From contig DAOWFT010000152.1 in assembly GCA_030637845.1 (NCBI GenBank), positions 1 through 8,495 on the forward strand: a stretch of 8,495 nt of DNA, written 5' to 3'. Below, piece after piece: positions 1-5,497 of the stretch (position 1 is its first letter; the number at the start of each line of letters is the position of its first letter). The position numbers and the translations under genes are program-made. This DNA is from Thalassospiraceae bacterium (lineage in GTDB: Bacteria; Pseudomonadota; Alphaproteobacteria; Rhodospirillales; Magnetovibrionaceae). Below the pieces are notes generated by a model, which was given only the letters and a program-made list of their open reading frames with translations, did no database searches and was not told where the DNA came from.

Positions 1-452
1 CCAAAGGTCCATCCCTTTTCCATTTTTTCAGTCATCTTTAAGCCGGTCTTGAAGGTGTTAAGGCTTTCGGTTGTATCGTTTTTATCAAACGACAAGGTAA
101 CGATGTTGAAATCGCCACACGGATTCATATCCTTAATGGCTTCAAGTTGGGCTTTTAGATCCTGATTTATGATGGAACAACTTCCATCACAGGTGAAATA
201 GGAAAGAACCAATACCGTTGGTTTATCGAGTCTTTGGCTAAGGGTAAATTCCTTGCCCGAAGCATCAATCAAGGGCAAATCAGAAATTACTTTTTTGCCC
301 AGGAATCTGGTTTCATCAATCTGAAAAATAGCCGGGTCAATGTCAGACACTGGAACAGGGCCGCCATACTGGGCCGCGGCCGGAAAGGCTGCAGCCCAAG
401 AGAGGAGGGTGCCTGTAATCAGGGCTTTAATAATTGACATTGATTTGGCCAA
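1..452 (-). CDS. SCO1/SenC-family copper chaperone for cytochrome oxidase assembly, 3' end cut by window edge
   Basis: Reverse-strand frame open from the left edge; about 150 residues are visible. Residues 1-27 look like a secretion signal (Lys at 3 and 9, hydrophobic core, Ala-rich end before Gln28), so the protein should sit in the periplasm, membrane-anchored or released. The thioredoxin-like fold is marked by YFTCDGSC, giving the CxxxC copper/redox pair Cys88 and Cys92, then TLSFDKNDT, matching the SCO 'DPxxDT' loop, and GWTF. The usual third ligand, a late His, lies outside the window. Family role: delivery of copper to the CuA site of cytochrome oxidase or reduction of its cysteines. 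It lies 17 bp behind the subunit III gene, which fits that role. Start choice: a TTG at 452-450 has GAGGA seven bases upstream; the in-frame ATG at 440-438 has no well-placed Shine-Dalgarno. The residue after the second Cys is Ser rather than the frequent Pro. Family call is firm; the exact start is less so. Confidence 0.88.
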   Translation of the reverse strand, partial: MAKSMSIIKALITGTLLSWAAAFPAAAQYGGPVPVSDIDPAIFQIDETRFLGKKVISDLPLIDASGKEFTLSQRLDKPTVLVLSYFTCDGSCSIINQDLKAQLEAIKDMNPCGDFNIVTLSFDKNDTTESLNTFKTGLKMTEKMEKGWTF

Positions 453-469
453 CTTAGATTCCTCGGCTC

Positions 470-1234
470 TTACCAGAAATACAACTGGGAAGCGACGAAG
501 AACCAGATGACGTCCACAAAATGCCAGTAAACGGAAGCACACATAACAAAAGCCTTGTTTGTGCGACCGCCCAGTGAAGGCAGTAAAACAGCTATGAATA
601 TTGCAATGCCAATAAACACGTGCGAAGCGTGGAAACCGGTAATGGAATAGAAAGCTGTTGAATAGATGTTTGTGGAAGGAATAAATCCAGCACCGATTAG
701 GTGGCTATATTCATAGGTTGTGAAGCCAAGGAATATAATTCCTAAAATAATGGTGATTATGAGCCATTTGTTGAAACCAGAACGGTCGCCATGCTCAAGC
801 TTTTCTTCGCCCACATGAATGGTGATTGAAGATGAAACAAGGATAACCGTCATAATCAACGGGATTACCTTGTTGATTTCCGGTGTTCCCGCTGGTGGCC
901 AGGCGTCAACACCAAGGCGCATCATCCAATAGCTGGCAAACAGCGAAAGGAAGATAAAAATTTCAGAAACAATGAATATTGGAAGACCAATGGTCGACAC
1001 GTTTGCAATAAGAGGTGTCTCGGTAAGGCCTTCGTCCACCCACTTGGAAACGCCTGCAAGTAGGAGAACTACCCCAACGGCAGCCGTAAACACGGAAACC
1101 ATGTGGATTTCATAAATGAAATAACTGGCAAAAGTCATTGGCAGCAGGAAAAAAGTTCCCGCAACCACAGAAATTGGTGCCCAGCTCCACTCCCAGTGAT
1201 GGGCGTGCGCTGCTGAATGTGCGTCTGTAGTCAT
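470..1234 (-). CDS. ctaE: Cytochrome c oxidase subunit III (heme-copper oxidase)
   Basis: A 254-residue inner-membrane protein of the aa3-type oxidase complex. About seven hydrophobic segments can be read (roughly residues 20-41, 46-64, 83-105, 123-142, 158-178, 196-218, 230-252), as in the seven-helix bacterial/mitochondrial subunit III. Family motifs: SEIFIF with the conserved membrane Glu91, WPP near 112-114, FYSITGFHASHVFIG at 196-210 and YWHFVDVIWFFV at 236-247. The N-terminus is His-rich (HSAAHAHHWEW). Subunit III binds lipid and stabilises proton uptake in subunit I. The ATG is preceded by GGGGAGGG a few bases upstream, a strong ribosome site. Neighbours: the SCO gene follows in the same direction; subunits I and II and heme O synthase, often adjacent in alphaproteobacteria, are not in the window. 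An FNR/FixK-like palindrome lies about 90 bp upstream of the start. The ctaE symbol is by family, not by a locus match. Confidence 0.95.
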   Translation of the reverse strand: MTTDAHSAAHAHHWEWSWAPISVVAGTFFLLPMTFASYFIYEIHMVSVFTAAVGVVLLLAGVSKWVDEGLTETPLIANVSTIGLPIFIVSEIFIFLSLFASYWMMRLGVDAWPPAGTPEINKVIPLIMTVILVSSSITIHVGEEKLEHGDRSGFNKWLIITIILGIIFLGFTTYEYSHLIGAGFIPSTNIYSTAFYSITGFHASHVFIGIAIFIAVLLPSLGGRTNKAFVMCASVYWHFVDVIWFFVASQLYFW

Positions 1235-1280
1235 AGTCCCTCCCCGTTTTGGGTAAATATATTAATGGCGCCCCAACGAG

Positions 1281-1290
1281 ATTTACCCGT
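1281..1290 (-). repeat. 10-bp motif ACGGGTAAAT, minus-strand copy
   Basis: Read on the minus strand this is ACGGGTAAAT, 46 bp upstream of the subunit III start. An identical copy lies on the plus strand at 1578-1587, ahead of the phosphatase gene, so the two are mirror-placed with respect to the divergent genes. A shorter version, GGGTAAATA, is at 1251-1259. It may be an operator half-site or chance; no regulator is named. Confidence 0.35.
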
Positions 1291-1317
1291 AGCGGCAAAA
1301 AAATAGCACTAACTCAT

Positions 1318-1333
1318 ATTGACTAAAGTCAAT
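1318..1333. promoter_or_regulatory. FNR/FixK/CRP-superfamily-like palindromic site
   Basis: ATTGACTAAAGTCAAT has two perfect 7-bp arms around a central AA. Its core fits the TTGAC-N4-GTCAA form of the FNR/FixK/DNR site family (consensus TTGAT-N4-ATCAA, with C/G variants). Its centre is about 91 bp upstream of the subunit III ATG and about 297 bp upstream of the phosphatase start. Such sites commonly control terminal oxidases in response to oxygen or nitric oxide. The left arm also reads as a plus-strand TTGACT -35 hexamer, so binding could block or direct promoters on either strand. The pattern is clear; its function is inferred. Confidence 0.5.
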
Positions 1334-1347
1334 GCTGCACCTTCAAT
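1319..1347 (+). promoter_or_regulatory. Possible sigma70-type promoter reading toward the hairpin
   Basis: TTGACT at 1319-1324 and TTCAAT at 1342-1347 are separated by 17 bp. The -35 hexamer is good; the -10 matches TATAAT at only four of six bases. It overlaps the FNR/FixK-like palindrome. If active, the transcript would start near 1354 and meet the hairpin at 1381-1412, giving an RNA of about 60 nt. Confidence 0.28.
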
Positions 1348-1380
1348 ATTATGTCGCCGAGCAAGTGTCAATCTTGTTAT

Positions 1381-1412
1381 CCCCCGTAACACCAGTGAAA
1401 CAGGGGGTTTTT
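1381..1412 (+). terminator. Rho-independent terminator-like hairpin, plus strand, with no upstream gene
   Basis: CCCCC (1381-1385) pairs with GGGGG (1403-1407), followed at once by five T (1408-1412). The stem can extend by G1386-C1401 and T1387-A1400 if A1402 bulges. The T tract lies only on the plus-strand 3' side, so it should act on plus-strand transcripts. No plus-strand gene ends before it; the flanking genes both read away. It could end a short RNA, act as a leader attenuator, or insulate the operon. TGTTA (1375-1379) and TAACA (1387-1391) can also pair around the C-run, giving an alternative fold. Confidence 0.55.
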
Positions 1413-1478
1413 GGCCATGTATCAACAGTTGCTGCTAATTAGAATTGTGCTAACTAACAGCTTTTCTTGTTGAATAGC

Positions 1479-1484
1479 AGGAGG
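1479..1484 (+). promoter_or_regulatory. Orphan consensus Shine-Dalgarno AGGAGG
   Basis: A perfect AGGAGG is followed by TTG at 1489 (4-base spacing; 12 codons to TAA) and GTG at 1493 (8-base spacing; 9 codons to TAG). No normal gene begins here; the phosphatase starts 139 bp further on with its own site. It could serve a leader peptide or be chance. CTGCTA at 1432-1437 is complementary to TAGCAG at 1475-1480, which overlaps its first bases. Confidence 0.25.
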
Positions 1485-1577
1485 ATCGTTGCGTGTGTCG
1501 TTGTTTTTATTTACGAATATAGTCTAATTTATTTAATATCACTTTGTTTATATTATGTTTTTTGCATCTATACAGTT

Positions 1578-1587
1578 ACGGGTAAAT
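1578..1587 (+). repeat. 10-bp motif ACGGGTAAAT, plus-strand copy
   Basis: Exact copy, in the opposite orientation, of the motif at 1281-1290. It ends 35 bp before the TTG start of the phosphatase gene. Its placement near both divergent starts suggests a shared operator, but no regulator is known. Confidence 0.35.
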
Positions 1588-1610
1588 AATAGATTTATTA
1601 CAATCTAAAT

Positions 1611-1616
1611 GGGGAG
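1611..1616 (+). promoter_or_regulatory. Ribosome binding site deciding the TTG start of the phosphatase gene
   Basis: GGGGAG lies six bases before TTG at 1623-1625. Reading this frame upstream meets a stop at 1590-1592 with no ATG or GTG between, so TTG is the only well-supported start. Confidence 0.7.
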
Positions 1617-1622
1617 AATCGC

Positions 1623-3413
1623 TTGTCGGCCCACAATGAAAATACTGGCCAGCTTGATCTTTTGGCAGATATGGGCCGGAATTTTGCTGATTCTGGCGAT
1701 ATTGGCTCTGTTTTCAAAACGGGCCTCGAGCGCATCGCCCTTACGCTTGAAGCCGAAGGCGGCGCACTTTTTCTGCTGGATGGGCCGCTCAATGACGAGG
1801 GGACCAAGCTGGTTTGCAATGCCAGCTTTGGCCCGGTTGATATAGCCGGGCTTACAATAGATGCAGACGACGGCATTGTTGGGCGTGCGGTAAATTCAAA
1901 CTGTGCAGAGATAGTGCGCGACGTTACAAAAGACCCAAACTTTAATATTGAGATTGACAAAGAAAGCGGATTTACAACCCGCTCTATTCTGTGCGCCCCG
2001 CTTGCGGTTAAGGATGAAAAAATTGGCGCCATAGAAATGGTCAACAAAAAGGGTGGGGACAATCTTTTTACGGTTGAAGATCTCAAGCTACTTGAAACGC
2101 TGGCAGCATCTGCAAGCCTTGCCATTTTAAATGCCCGCATGGCAGCCGAGTTGGTTGAAAAAGAAAAAATGCGTCGCGAATTGGAACTGGCGGCGGAAAT
2201 CCAGAAAAGCTTGCTGCCTGCGGACGGTGAACCGGATAGCCCGGTTGCCGGGGTAAACCTGCCGGCAAGGGTTGTGTCCGGTGATTTTTTTGATTTTTTT
2301 GTTCTTGATGATGGCCGCACTTGTTTCACATTGGCCGATGTTTCGGGCAAGGGTATGAACGCCGCATTGTTGATGGCCAAAACCGCTAGCCTGTTCAGGT
2401 GTCTGGGAAAAGAAACCCCATATCCCGGCATTTTGATTGCAAAAATAAATGCTGAAATAAATGAAACTGCGACTCGCGGTATGTTTGTAACAATGCTGGT
2501 TGGTGTTTATGACCCGGAAACGGGAACGGTTCGTTTTGCCAACGCCGGGCACGAACCGCCACTTCTTCACCATCCCGACGGAAGCGTTGATGATTTCGAA
2601 GCATCAATGCCACCGGTTGGCGTTTTGCCGGATATAGGAATGGGTAAAACGCCGGTCGAGACCACAATTAATCTTGAGGGTGGGGCTTTTTACATTTTCA
2701 CCGATGGGGTTACCGAAGGCTACATCGGCGAAGAGGAGTTGGGTGCCGAAGGATTTAACAATCTTATTAAAAAAGGCAAGGAACTGCTTCCGGCTGAGCG
2801 CATTAATGGTGTCGCCACGCACCTGAAGGAAGGATCGGAACTTCTTCGCGATGATGTAACCATCTTGGTTGTGGACGATGGCGCCGCTTTCAAGGAGCGC
2901 ACCGCCAACAAAGTTCAAGGGAAAAACCGGGCAGAAACAGACGTCATTTATGGACATAGGCATGGGCACGGGCCCGGGAATGAGGAAATAGCGAAGATAT
3001 CGGTTCCGGCCCGGCCCGAAAGCCTGAAAATAGTGCGCCGGGTGGTGGAAGGCGCCGTGGCCTCTTGTGGTTTAGGCAAGGATACGGTGCAAGATATAGT
3101 GCTTTGCGTGGATGAGGCCTGTCAAAATGTTATCAGGCACGCATATGCCGGAATAAAACCTGAAAAAAATAAAAATGAAATGATCATAAGTGTCTCTAGT
3201 GGCCAACAAATACTTATAATAGGCATTCGTGATTTTGCCCCAAGGATTGATCCGGATAAGGTCCACCCTAGGGAATTGGATGATGTACGCCCGGGCGGAT
3301 TGGGCACGCACTTTATAAATGAGGTCATGGACAAGGTTGAATTCAAGGTTCCCGAAGATGGCCATAAAGATAACAGGGGAAACCTTCTGGTGCTAAGCAA
3401 GTCATTGAAATAG
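1623..3413 (+). CDS. GAF sensor / PP2C-type SpoIIE phosphatase / RsbW-like kinase fusion (partner-switching regulator)
   Basis: A 596-residue soluble protein with three modules. Residues about 22-172 form a GAF ligand or redox-sensing domain. A helical linker (172-198) ends in the typical AAEIQKSLLP. Residues about 200-418 are an RsbU/SpoIIE-type PP2C phosphatase with its metal-binding aspartates in place: SGDFFD (Asp221, Asp224), LADVSGKG (Asp239), NAGHEPPLL, FTDGVTEG (Asp361) and RDDVTILVV (Asp410, Asp411). After a His-rich linker containing HRHGHG, residues about 455-596 form a GHKL ATPase of the RsbW/SpoIIAB anti-sigma kinase type, with N-box VDEACQNVIRHAY (Glu498, Asn502, His506), DFAP near 537 and PGGLG at 557-561. 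In these families the phosphatase dephosphorylates a STAS partner and the kinase phosphorylates it; here both activities appear in one chain. The next gene, 49 bp on, encodes such a STAS protein. There are no membrane segments. Starts at TTG. Domain call is strong; target and signal are inferred. Confidence 0.92.
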   Translation: MSAHNENTGQLDLLADMGRNFADSGDIGSVFKTGLERIALTLEAEGGALFLLDGPLNDEGTKLVCNASFGPVDIAGLTIDADDGIVGRAVNSNCAEIVRDVTKDPNFNIEIDKESGFTTRSILCAPLAVKDEKIGAIEMVNKKGGDNLFTVEDLKLLETLAASASLAILNARMAAELVEKEKMRRELELAAEIQKSLLPADGEPDSPVAGVNLPARVVSGDFFDFFVLDDGRTCFTLADVSGKGMNAALLMAKTASLFRCLGKETPYPGILIAKINAEINETATRGMFVTMLVGVYDPETGTVRFANAGHEPPLLHHPDGSVDDFEASMPPVGVLPDIGMGKTPVETTINLEGGAFYIFTDGVTEGYIGEEELGAEGFNNLIKKGKELLPAERINGVATHLKEGSELLRDDVTILVVDDGAAFKERTANKVQGKNRAETDVIYGHRHGHGPGNEEIAKISVPARPESLKIVRRVVEGAVASCGLGKDTVQDIVLCVDEACQNVIRHAYAGIKPEKNKNEMIISVSSGQQILIIGIRDFAPRIDPDKVHPRELDDVRPGGLGTHFINEVMDKVEFKVPEDGHKDNRGNLLVLSKSLK

Positions 3414-3414
3414 G

Positions 3415-3446
3415 ATAAGACTGAGGGAAGCAAGGTAATAAGACTG
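3415..3446 (+). repeat. Short direct repeat ATAAGACTG in the phosphatase-STAS gap
   Basis: ATAAGACTG occurs at 3415-3423 and again at 3438-3446, a 23-bp period inside the 49-bp gap. It precedes a weak ribosome site, GGGA at 3453-3456, for the STAS gene. No function assigned; it may be a small duplication. Confidence 0.3.
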
Positions 3447-3462
3447 GTGCTCGGGAAAAAAA

Positions 3463-3798
3463 ATGGAAATTGTTATTTCAGAAAAAGACGGAGTTAACGT
3501 TCTGGCACTTGAAGGCGAGGTTGATTTACAGACCTCACCCAAGTTAAGGGATGAATTGCTCGAATGCATATCAAACAAAAAGCCGCTAGTCGTGGAAATG
3601 TCCGGGGTCGGCTATATAGATAGTTCCGGGGTGGCATCGCTGGTCGAAGCCTTTCAGACCGCACGATCCAAGAATTTGGAATTTTCTTTGGCAGCCCTTG
3701 GCGATGCACCGATGCGGGTTCTTAAGTTGGCCCGCCTCGATGGGGTGTTTATCATCCATGAAACCCTTGAAGATGCTCTTTCGAGCAACGGAAAGTAA
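3463..3798 (+). CDS. STAS-domain protein, anti-sigma factor antagonist / MlaB-like
   Basis: A 111-residue single STAS domain like RsbV, SpoIIAA and MlaB. Visible marks are EGEVDL (17-22), VVEMSGVGYIDSSG (43-56) and a C-terminal pattern MRVLKLARLDGVFIIHETLEDAL (spaced 84-106). In IDSSG, Ser54 (codon 3622-3624) aligns with the phosphorylated Ser58 of SpoIIAA, and Thr52 of E. coli MlaB falls at the same place. It is therefore a plausible substrate of the upstream kinase/phosphatase. It sits 24 bp before mlaE and in the same reading frame, separated by one TAA. Two roles fit: an anti-sigma antagonist as in RsbV, or the regulatory STAS subunit of the MlaFE transporter as in MlaB. Position favours the second or a combination; the DSSG form resembles RsbV more. 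The start ATG has only a weak GGGA site seven bases upstream. Confidence 0.9.
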   Translation: MEIVISEKDGVNVLALEGEVDLQTSPKLRDELLECISNKKPLVVEMSGVGYIDSSGVASLVEAFQTARSKNLEFSLAALGDAPMRVLKLARLDGVFIIHETLEDALSSNGK

Positions 3799-3822
3799 TG
3801 GATAGGTAGCAAGTCAAAAACC

Positions 3823-4638
3823 ATGTCGAACGATGCACAACAAAAACCAGCGGCAAGATTTTTTGAGCGAATGGGGCGCTCCGCGGTAGGCGTGCTCGAA
3901 GAAGTTGGTCGCTATGGCGTAATGATGTCAGATAGCGTGTATTGGCTTGTCATGGGCCCAAGCCTGAAACAGCCGGTACGAATTGCATCCATATTTGCTG
4001 AAATGATGGAAATTGGAATTCGTGCATTGCCCATAGTTGGCATGATGGCCGGCACCATTGGCATAATGTTGGCGATACAGGGGATTTATACCCTAAAGAT
4101 TTTTGGCGCCGAAAGCCGGGTGGTTGTTGGAATTGCGTTTTCCATGGTGCGTGAATTTGGCCCGCTAATCACGGGTATTTTGGTCGCCGGCAGAACCGGC
4201 TCGGCCCTGGCCGCGCGCCTTGGGACAATGAAAATAAGTCAGGAAATTGATGCGCTTGAGGTTATGGGGATTAACCCCGTTCGCTTCCTTGTTGTGCCGG
4301 CGTTGCTGGCTTGTCTGATTATGGTTCCGGCGCTTACATTTTTTGGCGACATAATCGGGCTGTGGGCGGCGGGTGTCTATGTTGGAATTGCGCTGGATAT
4401 TTCCATGGCTGCATACATCGACCAAACTATTGAAATTCTGTCGGTTGATGACCTTATGCACGGCCTTGGTAAAAGCGTTATTTTTGCCGTGCTGATAGCG
4501 CTTATCGGGGTACTGAATGGCTTTATGGTAAAGGGCGGGGCCGAAGGTGTCGGCAAGGCTACGACCCGCGCAGTTGTTCAGTGCATTTCGGCGCTGGTGA
4601 TTACCGATATGCTCTTTGCATTTATGGTTACGCGTTAG
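3823..4638 (+). CDS. mlaE: MlaE-family ABC transporter permease (lipid / MCE-linked)
   Basis: A 271-residue inner-membrane permease of the MlaE/YrbE family, which partners an MlaF ATPase and an MCE protein to move phospholipid or other hydrophobic molecules across the periplasm. An amphipathic N-terminal region (1-60) is followed by about five or six hydrophobic segments (roughly 70-92, 113-125, 152-176, 178-193, 216-236, 249-269). The family block REFGPLITGILVAGRTGSAL (110-129) continues to ARLG, then EIDALEVMGINPVRFL (141-156), the cytoplasmic coupling region that contacts the ATPase. Length is typical. The ATG lacks a clear Shine-Dalgarno, and the frame continues upstream only eight codons to the STAS stop, so translation probably depends on coupling from the STAS gene. 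The mlaF start lies 13 bp downstream. Confidence 0.93.
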   Translation: MSNDAQQKPAARFFERMGRSAVGVLEEVGRYGVMMSDSVYWLVMGPSLKQPVRIASIFAEMMEIGIRALPIVGMMAGTIGIMLAIQGIYTLKIFGAESRVVVGIAFSMVREFGPLITGILVAGRTGSALAARLGTMKISQEIDALEVMGINPVRFLVVPALLACLIMVPALTFFGDIIGLWAAGVYVGIALDISMAAYIDQTIEILSVDDLMHGLGKSVIFAVLIALIGVLNGFMVKGGAEGVGKATTRAVVQCISALVITDMLFAFMVTR

Positions 4639-4651
4639 ATCGGGGGGGGTA

Positions 4652-5497
4652 ATGGCTGAACAAAAAACAGAAAGCTCTCCAACAGACGCAGCCGCAAACG
4701 TAATTGAGGTCCGTGACCTGGTAACCCATTACGGAACCCGCAAGATACTCAACAGCATAAGCCTTGATATTGCCGAGGGTGAGATAATGGTCATCATGGG
4801 CGGTTCCGGCTCGGGCAAATCAACCTTGTTGCGTTATCTGATGGCGCTGGAAAAACAAACGTCGGGGACAATAAGTATCCTTGGCCATGACATTGGAAAA
4901 ATTTCAAAAAAAGATTTTTTTAATATCCGCAAAAAATTGGGTGTGGCCTTTCAGGGCGGTGCATTGTTTAGCTCGATGACGGTTGGCGAAAATATAATGC
5001 TGCCGCTTTACGAACATACAAAGCTGGATCGCAAAACCATGGAAATCATGGCGCGAATGAAGCTCGAAGTCGTAAGCCTGGCAGGCTTTGAAGACCTTAT
5101 GCCGTCGGAACTTTCGGGCGGAATGGTAAAACGCGCAGCAGTCGCCCGGGCAATTATTATGGATCCAAAAATACTGTTTTTTGATGAGCCGTCAGCCGGT
5201 CTTGACCCGGTTGTATCATCGGCGCTTGATGATTTGATACTTACATTGCGCGAAGCCATGGGCATGACAATCGTTGTGGTTACCCATGAACTGGAAAGCG
5301 CGTTCAAAATTGCAGACAGAATAACCATGCTGGACGGGGGTGATATTCTGTTTCAAGGCACGGTCGAGGAAATAAGAAATCACCCGTCTGAGCGCATACA
5401 AAACCTGTTAAACCGGCGTTCCGAGGATCAAACCATTGACCCGGATGAATATATGCAGAGACTTACTGGGGAAGAAGTAAAAGGGGGTATGGCATGA
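4652..5497 (+). CDS. mlaF: MlaF-family ABC transporter ATP-binding protein
   Basis: A 281-residue ATPase. Walker A GGSGSGKST (50-58), Q-loop Gln101 in AFQGGALFSSMTVGENI, signature LSGGM (154-158), Walker B ILFFDEPSAGLDP (174-186) with catalytic Glu179, and H-loop His212 are all intact. FQGGALFSSMTVGENI and LSGGMVKRAAVARAI are typical of the MlaF/Ttg2A branch. It should power the MlaE permease at the cytoplasmic face. Start: ATG at 4652 follows a run of eight G at the right distance; an in-frame ATG at 4616 lies inside mlaE and would add twelve unlikely residues. Residues about 250-281 form a charged C-terminal tail beyond the core; in E. coli a comparable MlaF tail contacts MlaB. Its TGA overlaps the MCE gene start as ATGA, implying translational coupling. 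Confidence 0.95.
   Translation: MAEQKTESSPTDAAANVIEVRDLVTHYGTRKILNSISLDIAEGEIMVIMGGSGSGKSTLLRYLMALEKQTSGTISILGHDIGKISKKDFFNIRKKLGVAFQGGALFSSMTVGENIMLPLYEHTKLDRKTMEIMARMKLEVVSLAGFEDLMPSELSGGMVKRAAVARAIIMDPKILFFDEPSAGLDPVVSSALDDLILTLREAMGMTIVVVTHELESAFKIADRITMLDGGDILFQGTVEEIRNHPSERIQNLLNRRSEDQTIDPDEYMQRLTGEEVKGGMA

Larger units (their letters stand above)
1235..1622. other. Divergent intergenic region between subunit III and the phosphatase gene
   Basis: About 390 bp with no credible protein gene. It separates the minus-strand oxidase pair from the plus-strand phosphatase/transporter genes. It holds an FNR/FixK-like palindrome (1318-1333), a terminator-like hairpin (1381-1412), an orphan Shine-Dalgarno (1479-1484) and a 10-bp motif once in each orientation (1281-1290 and 1578-1587). 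The part from 1500 to 1610 is strongly AT-rich. A TATTAT at 1551-1556 could be a -10 element for the plus-strand operon, but no good -35 is spaced correctly, so I do not assign that promoter. Confidence 0.7.

Noticed and set aside
234..437. Plus-strand 67-residue open frame
   Set aside because: It lies antisense inside the SCO gene, with no domain and no fitting ribosome site.
1609..1845. Plus-strand frame starting ATG at 1609
   Set aside because: Its start codon overlaps the GGGGAG site of the phosphatase gene and its product matches no family; the overlapping frame has strong domains.
1598..2431. Minus-strand 277-residue open frame antisense to the phosphatase
   Set aside because: Ser/Ala/Pro-rich, low-complexity translation typical of a reverse shadow; the opposite strand encodes clear GAF and PP2C domains.
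3463..3798. STAS protein as proof of a general stress sigma-factor pathway
   Set aside because: No sigma factor or separate anti-sigma factor is in the window; the neighbouring transporter offers an equally good or better partner, so this role is not claimed.
4616..4651. Upstream in-frame start for mlaF inside mlaE
   Set aside because: No Shine-Dalgarno there, and the added residues are only the mlaE tail read in another frame; ATG 4652 follows a G-run at proper distance.
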